Source of the DNA: Pelobates cultripes
Lineage: Eukaryota; Chordata; Amphibia; Anura; Pelobatidae
Assembly (NCBI GenBank): GCA_933207985.1
Contig: OW240912.1
Span: 235,338,798-235,402,797 of the forward strand
Direction of reading: 5' to 3'
Length of the DNA stretch: 64,000 bases
Numbering within the stretch: the stretch's first letter is position 1; every line of letters begins with the position of its first letter. The notes below the pieces were generated by a model that worked only from the letters and a program-made list of their open reading frames with translations, did no database searches and was not told the origin of the DNA. The position numbers and the translations under genes are program-made. This document shows, one piece after another, positions 22,101-30,192 of the stretch.

Positions 22101-22999
22101 ATCATGAGACCACGGATGAATGCTTTATGTGTCAGCCACGTCGTGGCTAAAGAGACCTCAGGTGTCTCGTTTATGGTGAAGAACAAAGTGATTTCTTCAG
22201 TGAGTTTAGTGGTAAAGTTAGGGCTATGTAGAAGAGCCTCATTCATGCGCCACGGCGATGTTATGCGGGATTGAAATTGATCTGTTAAGGTCAGCATTAC
22301 CGGGGCACGATCAGACCAGACTATGTCTCCTATCTCACTTCGGAGGGCGTTCGACAGTATGTCACCCGAGACGAATATAAAATCAATTCTGGAGTATGTT
22401 TTATGTACTGAAGAGTAAAAGGTGAATTCCCGATCGTTCGGGTGTTGTGCTCTCCACACATCGTATAGATTGTGCTCCGTGAGGCGTGTCAGCAATGTTG
22501 TGGCCTGTTTGTTTAAAGATTTACATCTTGAGGACTCAGCCGGCTGTGTAGTATCTAGTCTGGGCTGCATGACGTGGTTTAAGTCTCCACAAACAATTGT
22601 GGATGATGGGTAGGTAGTGGGAATTTTATGTAAAACTTTCTGAAGAAAGTTCCTTTGGTCTGTATTGGGGCTATATATTCCCACTAATGTATACAAGGCG
22701 TTATTGATACTGCAATGCATTATTAAATAGCGTCCTTGCGGATCTCTTTTGAGATTCAGGAGTTCGAATGTGACTGAGGCGTGGATAAGGAAGGAGACCC
22801 CCCTAGATTTGGATGAATAGGTGGAGTGAAATTGCGTAGGGTAGTCCTTGCTCGCAAACATGGGTACTCTGTTGTGTACAAAATGTGTCTCCTGTATGCA
22901 CAGTATGTCTGTTTTGTTGCTGTTTGCTTCTTCTATGAGGAGCCTCCTTTTGTGTGGTGTGTTTATGCCTCGGGTGCTAATAGTCAGTATCTTCATCAT
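19196..22999 (-). CDS. L1 ORF2: endonuclease-reverse transcriptase
   Basis: The protein nicks target DNA and reverse-transcribes L1 RNA at the nick. I start it at ATG 22999 (MMKILTISTRGIN); the frame opens at a TTG at 23020 and has a stop at 23036-23038. Length 1267 residues, normal for L1. APE endonuclease: GINTP, IQETHF (Glu37), GIYSPN, GDLNHV, YSRIDFIFVS. At the conserved SDH block it reads WSDRAPV, so the catalytic His is Arg231 (codon 22307-22309), one transition away. RT: NLRPISLLNTD, LDAEKAFDRLHW, RQGCPLSPLLY, LFADDVML (FADD at 705-708). A C-x2-C-x8-H-x4-C motif lies at 1136-1153. No stop or frameshift. The endonuclease is probably inactive unless the substitution is tolerated or is a sequencing error. 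Confidence 0.95.
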   Translation of the reverse strand: MMKILTISTRGINTPHKRRLLIEEANSNKTDILCIQETHFVHNRVPMFASKDYPTQFHSTYSSKSRGVSFLIHASVTFELLNLKRDPQGRYLIMHCSINNALYTLVGIYSPNTDQRNFLQKVLHKIPTTYPSSTIVCGDLNHVMQPRLDTTQPAESSRCKSLNKQATTLLTRLTEHNLYDVWRAQHPNDREFTFYSSVHKTYSRIDFIFVSGDILSNALRSEIGDIVWSDRAPVMLTLTDQFQSRITSPWRMNEALLHSPNFTTKLTEEITLFFTINETPEVSLATTWLTHKAFIRGLMISQASYLNKQAKTEYVTLMRQLRDETSTQTLSPSTTTQQNIDQIKKRLNDIHLHKTATITYRLKLRTYTQGNRAGKTLAALLRQKRQNSKIPFLTNSLGNKVYNPCNINDMLADYYDALYNLKKDEHTHQPLTSDISTFLAVTHTTQLTQADRSFLEEPITQNEITSTIKALPKGKSPGPDGFINAYYKTFSHILTPILEKLYNTILETGKIPQEMLLAHITTLPKPGKPPCKCQNLRPISLLNTDLKILAKIYANRLGTLLPRIIRDDQVGFVRGRQGSDGTRKLVNILHNIQTSGEPSVALSLDAEKAFDRLHWGYLEAVLRKFAFPEGFITLISALYDNPTAKIANGGFISKPFQVSNGYRQGCPLSPLLYILALEPLAQRIRDSPNIKGITIGGKTHKITLFADDVMLTVSHPDTSLPHLQNMLTQFGNCSYYKLNISKTQAMGLNLTAGQLTNLQSKHTYDWRRDHLTFLGIHLTPTIRKLYKANYLTLLSNIKHQLHSWKGKYISWTGRIAAAKMMILPKLQYLFRTLQIQLPKKFFTETQRLLNGFIWGGKRSRVAAATMYKPFREGGMGAPEIMGYYTAALMGALMTTFHHTKPPPWHQIEMEHMGGMSLSTLAWIPKQKRPRYLNACPTTTATLAVWDRYVKKHYPAPYVSPALQIQAFNVLIPGFDHGLWHDHGIKCLSQIMPDGHLLTYVSLSNTFNLPPRAYFDYLQIHSWVGKHVRVDRTHHQDTTLSVIEKMCITNKQPQKLLSFLYKTLKTQTPPKTLHFVRAWERELNTDIPDEDWSKILSAHKHLTLNTSHIETSRKVLYRWYMVPTKLHKHDSQKSKACWRCLQDPGTMLHIWWTCPKLKPFWGGISNIITASTGLVIPFSPEAYLLLALPQKLKKTDRYLTYHIIIAALMLISRMWLNEATPDIDKCLAQVETTKSYEIAARQTRAVSGVWQTSWRKWDEWRQSATTIK

Positions 23000-23411
23000 T
23001 TGTGGATTCGTATGGAACAATGCTGTTACAGAAGTTCAGTGTTAAATTTTCTGTCCCTTCATACCGTGGAAGGGGTTGTTGTAGTATTAGTGTCAATAGT
23101 GGAGGTGAGTGGGGGTCAGACCCATTATTGTATGGTGGTATGGGGGCAGGATTCTTATTTGCCCCTTTAGGAGTTTGTATCCGATCACGGATGTCTTGGG
23201 AGGGGGGAGATAAACTAGGGGAGGGAGTTTGAACTATGTACAGGGTGTCTCCCGTGGAGACAGTATGTGGTTGTACCACATTTGAGGGGTGGAGGAGAGA
23301 ACTCTCTACCATAAACGTGGCTATTTGGGCACCTATGTGTACCTTGATGTGTTGCATCTGTAGTGTGTGGTGTGCGCTTGGGCGTATTTGCTCAGCTGGC
23401 GTAGATTTCAT
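22977..23411 (-). CDS. Small proline-rich ORF between L1 ORF1 and ORF2
   Basis: A 144-codon ATG-initiated frame that ends 23 nt inside ORF2 in another frame; its last codons overlap the ATGATG of ORF2. It is rich in Pro, Ser and Thr (TPSPSLSPPSQD; NPAPIPPYNN) with an acidic end (NDEDTDY). I recognise no domain. Another short frame (23453-23722, 89 codons) lies upstream. The overlap would suit stop-and-restart translation of ORF2, but the ORF could be chance in a GC-richer spacer. Confidence 0.35.
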   Translation of the reverse strand: MKSTPAEQIRPSAHHTLQMQHIKVHIGAQIATFMVESSLLHPSNVVQPHTVSTGDTLYIVQTPSPSLSPPSQDIRDRIQTPKGANKNPAPIPPYNNGSDPHSPPLLTLILQQPLPRYEGTENLTLNFCNSIVPYESTNDEDTDY

Positions 23412-24240
23412 TGACGCAGCGTCGGCTGGGTTTAGGGTGGTCCCAGCCGGCGCTAGGCCCTTCTATATGTGCCACCAGTGAGTTTTTTCAGAGGGGGTTT
23501 TCCTTGTCTATGTGCCGAGGTTGCATATCTGGCTTGGTTCGAACCTGTGTTTGTGTAGAAACCTGATGTCGTACTATATATACCTCCCAATATGAGCACA
23601 TGTATAGACAGCAGTTTTACCCAGTGAGGTTTAGACACCATTCCCGCCGCTAGCGTCCTCCCCCCTTCTACATTCATCTGCTCTACATAACATTTTCCCC
23701 AGTTATCACAGTCCACATTCATAGGAGGCCTAGGTCGCAGGCCCCCCGTTACCTTACGGGACCTTTGGAGCCCCTCTTATGGCTCTGGCAATTGGCAATG
23801 TCCGTTAGCCCCGATCAGAGGGCTTAGTCCGTGTGAAACTGGTGTCTTCCTATGCAGGCCTCGTGTTTGCCCGCCATCTCGAACACTTGGTGGTGCAAAT
23901 GTCTTGTTGCCCAGAGGCCTAGGGTCAGGAAAGGGGATCTCTATGAGTCAGAGGGAGATGGTGTCCCACCGTCCCGTGTTAAGGTCCAGACCGGGGTCCC
24001 CCGCAGTTGCCACTGCTCTGCGCACGCTTCGTTACAGGGGTAGTGGAAGATCCCGGTCCGGTAACCCACAACCGTGAGGACTCCGCACGGGGCAACCGTT
24101 TATTATGGGGCATTCCAAAATTCCTTTTCATCCGTGGTGGAGGGAGACCAGCCAATTTCTCGTCTGTTGCATTGAGTTACAGAGTCTGTACGTGGAAAAG
24201 GGTCTGTGTCCGCAGAGCAGTTTGTCAGCTGGTTCAATGT

Positions 24241-25200
24241 TTAACCTGGGATTTTTTTCCAGTCTCGCTTGAGTGTACCTGCTTGGTGTGTAGGATTTGT
24301 TGCCGGCTCCGCCGGCATGCCCCAAGCCAGCAGTTTCGTTACCCCCTCTTCTGGAGAGTTCAGTACTGTCGTGTCGCCGTCTTTTGTGACTATTAATTTA
24401 GTGGGGAAGCCCCATCTGTATCGAATACCATGTGACCGTAGTGTATTGGTTACTTGAGAGAATTCCCTTCTTTTCCGAAGAGTGGCGGCCGACAGGTCTG
24501 CATAAATCCTAACAGTGGGGTATTCAGGTGGAGGTTTAGCCCGCATTCTACTGCTTCTGAGTATGTGTTCCTTAATATGGAAGTAGTGTGCTCGAAGTAA
24601 TATGTCTCTAGGTACCGTCTGAGGGAGGTGCCGGGGCTTCGGGAGGCGATGTACCCTGTCTACAAGTAGCATATCCGTTGGTATCTCCGGTGCATGGGTA
24701 TGCAGTAGGTTCTGCACGTATGCCTGCAGTTCGTCGTTGGAGACATCCTCGGGCACTCCCCGCAGACGGAGATTGTTTCGACGCGAGCGATCCTCCAGGT
24801 CTGCCAACTTTTCTTCCAGATTGTTGATGTTTTTTGCCATGTGTTCTACCGTTGTGGCCAAATCATTGTGGGCAGTGGCGAATTCGTCACATTTGTCCTC
24901 CATGTGTGATGTCCGCTTAACTAGTTCTTGTATATCTTTGCGCATGGAGTCTGCTGTGTGCTGCCATGTTGCGATGAGTTTGTTAGATAGGGTCTCCAGG
25001 GCTGCTGTGAGATCAGCTTTTGTTATTTGTGATGTGTCTGGGGTCGATTCCAGGGAATCAGCCTGTGCGCCATCATCCGATTCCGGGTCCATGTGTTCTT
25101 TTGAGGCCTGCGCCGCCATTGTCGCAGAAGTTTGCTTTTGGCTGAAAAAATTGAGCTTGTCCGGTTTTGCCGAGCTCCTCTTGCCTTTGTGGTGAGACAT
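24241..25200 (-). CDS. L1 ORF1: RNA-binding chaperone protein
   Basis: Forms the ribonucleoprotein with L1 RNA. 319 residues from ATG 25200 (MSHHKGKRSS). A basic, low-complexity N-terminus is followed by a predicted coiled coil at about 60-140 (heptads through KLADLEDRSRRNN), an RRM-like domain starting NLRLRGVPEDV (143-153), and a C-terminal domain with RIYADLSAATLRKRREF at 231-247 and YRWGFPTKLIV. The length is close to the usual ~340 residues. No stop within the frame. It is the first ORF after a 115 bp leader. Confidence 0.92.
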   Translation of the reverse strand: MSHHKGKRSSAKPDKLNFFSQKQTSATMAAQASKEHMDPESDDGAQADSLESTPDTSQITKADLTAALETLSNKLIATWQHTADSMRKDIQELVKRTSHMEDKCDEFATAHNDLATTVEHMAKNINNLEEKLADLEDRSRRNNLRLRGVPEDVSNDELQAYVQNLLHTHAPEIPTDMLLVDRVHRLPKPRHLPQTVPRDILLRAHYFHIKEHILRSSRMRAKPPPEYPTVRIYADLSAATLRKRREFSQVTNTLRSHGIRYRWGFPTKLIVTKDGDTTVLNSPEEGVTKLLAWGMPAEPATNPTHQAGTLKRDWKKIPG

Positions 25201-25315
25201 TATTATTTTTTGGCAGCAGATGATGTTTACAACACTAGGATGGCATTAGATTAGGTGCCCAGGTGCCGGAGCGAGGTTTCATGCGACCATCTTGCTCCGT
25301 GGTTGGCCACGCCCC
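25201..25315 (-). promoter_or_regulatory. L1 5' UTR / internal promoter with YY1-like site
   Basis: In element sense the leader starts GGGGGCGTGGCCAACC and contains GCAAGATGGTCGC at 25295-25283, resembling the YY1 site (AAGATGGC) near the start of mammalian L1. It has no TATA box. Promoter activity is inference. Confidence 0.5.
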
Positions 25316-25331
25316 CAAATGGTGGTATTTT
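25316..25331. repeat. L1 target-site duplication, right
   Basis: CAAATGGTGGTATTTT, matching 18814-18829. Confidence 0.93.
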
Positions 25332-25845
25332 AACACTTTCCATGCACTAATTCTATCACCAGTCTTTGTCAAACTTTTGGGTAGTCATTTTTTTGTGTTA
25401 TTTTTCTCATATTGTACTTTAGGCATGGATTCTCAGCTCCTGTTATGTGTTACTGACAAAGAACACCCCAATATGTGTTCAAAAACATCTCCTGAGTTCA
25501 ATAATGCCCCTAATGTACAGGTTTTATGGGTTTTTGCAAACTTACAGGGGTCAAATGTAGGGCTTCCCCCTTTTCCACGTTTGCACATTATGATTTGCCA
25601 GATTGGTTTGCTGGGCCTATGTTGCCTTTGAGACCGTAAAGCAGCCCAGGAATGAAAATTAACCCCATCATGGCATACCATTTGTAAAAGTAGATAGCCC
25701 ACGGTATTCAAGATAGAGTATGTCCAGTCTTTTTTAGTAGCCACTTAGCCACAAATGCTGGCTTTTTTTTTTGTTTTTTGCATTTTATTTACACAAAAAC
25801 TGTACTTTTACTAGTGATATCATCATTGTGATAAGTTTTACTGTT

Positions 25846-25925
25846 TTAACCCCTTAAGGACACATGACATGTGTGACATGTCGTGATTCCCTTTTATTCC
25901 AGAAGTTTGGTCCTTAAGGGGTTAA
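25846..25925. mobile_element. 80-bp miniature TTAA transposon
   Basis: TTAACCCCTTAAGGAC at the left and GTCCTTAAGGGGTTAA at the right form perfect inverted ends, with TTAA at both outer edges and only about 48 bp between the arms. It interrupts the TTAA-composite text (TTTTACTG before, ACACTCATATTTG after). Confidence 0.8.
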
Positions 25926-26086
25926 ACACTCATATTTGTGTTCAGCGAAGTCTCCTGAGTATAACAATACCCCCCATGTACAGGTTTTATGGTGTTTTTG
26001 AAAGTACAGGGTCTATATAGGGCTTGCCCAATTCAGTTTGCCAGATTGGTTTGCTGGGTCTGTGTTGCCTTTTGAGACCATATGGT

Positions 26087-27253
26087 CAGGGCCGCCATCA
26101 GAAATTATGGGGCCCCTAACACAGCTCAAGGTCTGGGCCCCCAGGTGCTCGCCTCCAAATCCCGCCCACAGGAATACACACACACAGACACAAAAGGACA
26201 CAGACACACACACAGAAAGATACACACATACTAACAGACACAAATACTGAAACAGACATACACACATACAGGCATACTGACACACACATACTGAAACAGA
26301 CACACATACACATATAAAGACACATACACATGCATAAGCAGATACAGATACACACACACACTGACGTACATACATACTCACTTACTGACACGCACACATA
26401 CATACAGACATACATACAAACTGACATACAGACATACATACATACATATAAATACATACTGACATACATACATACATACATAATGGCATACATTATGATA
26501 TACATACATACATACACACACACACACGCATACAGATATATACATACACAGATACATACAGACATACATACTCACATACACAGTGATAGATATATACATA
26601 CATACACACATACATACTGACATATACATACTGACATATATACATACTGACATATACACACATACAGACACATACACATATACATACTGACATACACACA
26701 CACACACACATACATACTGACATACATACACACATACATACTGATATATATATATATATACACACAGACATACATGCATACTGACATACATACATACATA
26801 CTGATAGATATATACATACACACACACAGACATACACACACACACACACACACAGAGACATACATACTGAGAAACAGACATACATACATGCAAACACATA
26901 CATATACACACACACCTCATTTCTCAGCCACCCTCCTCTTCCTTACCTTTTCGTTGCAGGAGGGTGGCTGGGGATGATGGGAGCGGATGCTTCTTCTCTC
27001 CTCTCCTTGGCTGTCTCTCCCCCCGTGCGGAGTAAGCCAGGAGGAAGTGACCAGCCGTCACTTCCTCCCAGCAGCACTTGCGGGCCCCTGAAGATATAGG
27101 GCTCATTGGGTGGCCCTAGATGCTTGGGCCACCTGATGGGCCCTGGTGCAGACGCAGTTTCGCCGCTCCACGTGGGGCCCAGGCAGCCAGGCCCCCCACG
27201 GCCGCTGGGCCTGTGACAACCGTCATGGTTGTCACCCCCTGATGGCGGCCCTG
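26087..27253. mobile_element. Non-autonomous hAT element (1167 bp) with 8-bp TSD
   Basis: Inverted ends CAGGGCCGCCATCAG (left) and CTGATGGCGGCCCTG (right) are flanked by CATATGGT on both sides (26079-26086 and 27254-27261). The interior is mostly a CA/TACATA array (about 26172-26915) plus GC-rich flank text; no transposase. A paralogous site near 25630 (TTTGAGACCGTAAAGCAGCCCAGG) lacks the insertion and shows the pre-insertion order. Confidence 0.95.
26172..26915 (+). repeat. CA/TACATA tandem array inside hAT
   Basis: Dense CACACA, TACATACATA and ACATACTGA units. Frames here translate to Cys/Val/Tyr-rich or His/Thr-rich nonsense on either strand. Confidence 0.95.
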
Positions 27254-27432
27254 CATATGGTAGCCCAGGAAGGTGAAATAACCCAATCATAGCATACCAT
27301 TTTCAAATGTAGACAACCCAGGGTATTCAAAATGGGGTATGTCCAGTCTTTTGTAGTAGCCACTTAGTCACAAACGCTGGCCAAAGTTAGCATTTTATTA
27401 GTTTTTTTTATAAATATTTTTTTTCAATTTAC

Positions 27433-27499
<67 letters not shown>

Positions 27500-27540
27500 G
27501 TATACATACATGCATATATATATAAACACACACACACACA
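27433..27540 (+). repeat. (TA)n(CA)n microsatellite
   Basis: A TA run then an uninterrupted CA run, followed by mixed TA/CA units. Confidence 0.95.
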
Positions 27541-27562
27541 CTTTTATTTCCTGTATATGTAC

Positions 27563-27810
27563 AATATATTATAATTAAAGCATTTTAGAAAATATTATAC
27601 ATATATAATGCATATATATGATTTCATTATAAGTGTATTTTGAGATATATGTGTATATATCGCAAAGTACACTTAAAATGATAATTGTACGGCACTATGG
27701 AGTCTGATGGCGCTATATAAATAATAAAATAATAATAATAATGAAATCATATATATGCATTATATATGTATAATATATTATAAAATGCTTTAATTATTTT
27801 ATAATATATT
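27563..27810. repeat. Inverted repeat with ~66-71 bp arms around a LINE-like tail
   Basis: Arm 27563-27628 (AATATATTATAATTAAAGC ... ATGATTTCATT) matches the reverse complement of 27740-27810 with few changes. The 111 bp loop contains GGCGCTATATAAATAATAAA, the tail type of L2-like LINEs. Confidence 0.85.
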
Positions 27811-27871
27811 ATACATATATAATAAATGTATAACATATTTTTTTTAACTTTTTAGCAGCCTGGGGGACTGC

Positions 27872-28099
27872 CTGATAGCTCAGACAGCCCCCTGCTGGCA
27901 GCTCCTAGAGTCCTATTGCGGTGATGTGATCATGGTGATCAAATGGCCCTGGAGGGCCGGGGTGGCCGGAGCTGCTGCATGGAGACTGATAGCTCAGACA
28001 GCCCCCTGCTGGCAGCTCCTAGAGTCCTATTGCGGTGATGTGATCATGGTGATCAAATGGCCCTGGAGGGCCGGGGTGGCCGAAGCTGCTGCATGGAGA
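27872..28099 (+). repeat. Two tandem 114-bp units
   Basis: CTGATAGCTCAGACAGCC ... GCTGCATGGAGA occurs at 27872-27985 and again at 27986-28099, nearly identical. GC-rich compared with its surroundings. Confidence 0.93.
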
Positions 28100-28204
28100 C
28101 TGCTAGGGTCTCCGGCAGTCCCCCCTACCGTGACCGCCGCAGATCCCCGGACCAGGTAAGTCCAGGGCTCCTATTTGCCAAGCACAGACTAGGTATATCT
28201 GTGG

Positions 28205-28260
28205 TCCTTAACAACCGTTTTTTGTCGGACGTACCCAGTACACGTCCACGGTTGTTAAGG
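28205..28260. repeat. TTAACAACCG hairpin
   Basis: CCTTAACAACCG and CGGTTGTTAAGG are inverted around a GC-rich centre; probably a transposon end. Confidence 0.7.
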
Positions 28261-28262
28261 AG

Positions 28263-29012
28263 CTATACATAGAATGAAATTATATATGTAATGCTGGGCC
28301 TGTAGTTGTGGGAGGGGCTTGGTTTCCCATCTTAAGGGACGCCAGACCGCTCCCCATTATCGCTTTCAGTCTGGCGATTTGCATGCTGTGACTTCCGGTC
28401 TGTGCAAATCGCCATTTTGCTTACCTTCAACTCGTAGAAACGCTTAACTGGTCCTGCAGCCCCTGGTCGTCCGTTTCGCTGTCTTCCAACTCTCCAGAAC
28501 CTCTACAGTACTCCCATACCTGCTCCAGTCACTTTGTTGACTGAATCGTAAAAACCATGAGTCGAGCCACCTGTCACACATCAGTCGCGGGCGCTCTGCG
28601 TCATTCCAGGGCGGCTCTATGCTTTATCTCCTTTTGCATACATCTGTTCATTTTTCTGTTTTCTTGCGGCTATGCGAACGATTAGGCTATAGCACGGCCT
28701 TTCGGCTATTTCCAGCCTGTTCGTATCCCACTTAGGTTTATGAGCATGCGCCCAAAAGCACTTGTTTGGCTCAAACGTACGAACACCAAGTTGTTGTATT
28801 TCTCAAACTAATATTTCGCACAGTTTTCGTTAATCTCGGAATGTTCGGTTATATACGAAAGTTAGCCCACCACAATGGTCGTTCGTATATTTATAACCGA
28901 ACTACCTATTTTAGTAGTAGGTTTCACACAATTTCATATAGGTTATATACCTTCGGGCACGACTCTAAAGTTTTGCTCTCCAGAAGCAATTAGGTGGGTT
29001 TATACATATATA
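28263..29012. other. Unclassified sequence, split by a Tc1 insertion
   Basis: Moderately GC-rich, with many TTCG/CGAA steps. It seems to resume at 29902-30192, after the Tc1 copy, with similar composition (ACGTAATCTTACGG, GGCTAATACCGAG). It could be part of a retroelement LTR, but I find no repeat partner in the window. No coding frame above 75 codons. Confidence 0.35.
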
Positions 29013-29901
29013 TACAGTTGCAAGAAAAAATATGTGAACCCTTTGGAATGATATGGATTTCTGCACAAATTATCATAAAATGTGATCTGATCATCATCTA
29101 AGTCACAACAATAGACAATCACAGTCTGCTTAAACTAATAACACACAAAGAATGAAATGTTGCCATGTTTTTAATGAACACACCATGTAAACATTCACAG
29201 TGCAGGTGGAAAAAGTATGTGAACCCTTGGATTTAATAACTGGTTGAACGTCCTTTGGCAGCAATAACTTCAACCAAACTTTTCCTGTAGTTGCAGATCA
29301 GACGTGCACAACGGTCAGGAGTAATTCTTGACCATTCCTCTTTACAGAACTGTTTCAGTTCAGCAATATTCTTGGGATGTCTGGTGTGAATCGCTTTCTT
29401 GAGGTCATGCCACAGCATCTCAATCGGGTTGAGGTCAGGACTCTGACTGGGCCACTTCAGAAGGCATATTTTCTTCTGTTTAAGCCATTGTGTTGTTGAT
29501 TTACTTCTATGCTTTGGGTCATTGTCCTGTTGCAACACCCATCTTCCGTTGAGCTTTAGCTGGTAGACAGATGGCCTTAAGTTCTCCTGCAAAATGTCTT
29601 GATAAACTTGGGAATTCATTTTTCCTTCGATGATAGCAATCCGTCCAGGCCTTGATGCAGCAAAGCAGCCCCAAACCATGATGCCCCCACCACCATGCTT
29701 CACAGTTGAGATGAGGTTTTGATGTTGGTGTGCTGTGCCTTTTTTTCGCCACATATAGTGTTGTGTGTTTCTTCCAAACAACTCAACTTTGGTTTCATCT
29801 GTCCACAGAATATTTTGCCAGTACTGCTGTGGAACATCCAGGTGCTCTTGTGCAAACTGTAAACATGCAGCAATGTTTTGTTTGGACAGCAGTGGCTTCC
29901 T
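29013..29901 (-). mobile_element. 5'-truncated Tc1/mariner element
   Basis: The terminal repeat at the left begins TA-CAGTTGCAAGAAAA and contains two AAGTATGTGAACCC-type motifs (29029, 29212). The transposase lies inside on the minus strand. The other terminus and the transposase N-terminus are missing: sequence breaks at about 29901 into unrelated text. Confidence 0.9.
29233..29901 (-). CDS. Tc1 transposase, C-terminal catalytic part
   Basis: The frame is open for 222 codons, from the truncation point at 29901 to the stop at 29233. It carries the whole DDE core: [13 protein letters not shown] (first Asp), [20 protein letters not shown] (second Asp), and [16 protein letters not shown] (Glu), ending KGRSTSY. 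The helix-turn-helix DNA-binding half is absent, so this copy cannot bind its ends. The first ATG is well inside, so any start would be non-native. Cut-and-paste transposition at TA is the family's reaction. Confidence 0.88.
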   Translation of the reverse strand, partial: RKPLLSKQNIAACLQFAQEHLDVPQQYWQNILWTDETKVELFGRNTQHYMWRKKGTAHQHQNLISTVKHGGGGIMVWGCFAASRPGRIAIIEGKMNSQVYQDILQENLRPSVYQLKLNGRWVLQQDNDPKHRSKSTTQWLKQKKICLLKWPSQSPDLNPIEMLWHDLKKAIHTRHPKNIAELKQFCKEEWSRITPDRCARLICNYRKSLVEVIAAKGRSTSY

Positions 29902-30192
29902 CTATTCACAATTCACTGTGCGTTGGTTAGTGGTTACAGTTATTCTGGCCCACATATGGCCCTCATTAATTTGTCTAGTCCTTAATGTTTATTTTCTACA
30001 CGTAATCTTACGGAATGTTTATAAAAATTCTTTGTTTCGGCTAATACCGAGTGTTAAATATCGGTCTGTATTGGTCAGAATTGATATTGCTCATGTCAAT
30101 ATTTTAAGTTAGTCTTATGTTTTGTTGAAGATAGTATTTAATTTAGGTAAAGCAAACGCATTGCTTGTTCCTCGTTTTTCATGCTTTGCTAG

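Larger units (their letters stand above)
18830..25315 (-). mobile_element. Full-length L1/Tx1-type LINE
   Basis: The element is 6.5 kb, minus strand. A 16-bp duplication brackets it. The 3' end (left) shows AATAAA in CCAATAAAAATTATTATAC followed by a short A tail. Order in element sense: 115 bp 5' UTR starting GGGGGCGTGGCC, ORF1 (319 codons), a 0.8 kb spacer, a 144-codon ORF, ORF2 (1267 codons) and a ~366 bp 3' UTR. Neither main ORF has an internal stop. Assigned to the L1 superfamily by APE endonuclease plus RT plus terminal CCHC motif and an ORF1 with coiled coil and RRM. It sits inside the TTAA-type transposon. Confidence 0.95.
17928..28262. mobile_element. TTAA-type DNA transposon composite, split by L1, hAT and MITE insertions
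   Basis: Starts TTAACCCCTTAGTGACCAG and shows AT-rich internal text that reappears several times: the block with TTCAGC-A-TCTCCTGAGTA occurs near 18577, 25480, 25945 and 39868, and a block ending GTAGCCACTTAG occurs near 25738 and 27355. A 56 bp hairpin with TTAACAACCG arms (28205-28260) ends it. No transposase is seen. The outer limits are approximate, since the right boundary has no clear terminal match to the left one. Confidence 0.5.

Noticed and set aside
23000..23020. TTG at 23020 as start of L1 ORF2
   Set aside because: The ATG pair at 22999/22996 is seven codons on, directly before the endonuclease core; there is no reason to prefer TTG.
26013..26920. Cys/Val/Tyr-rich frames of up to 180 codons
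   Set aside because: Translations of CA/TACATA repeats inside the hAT element.
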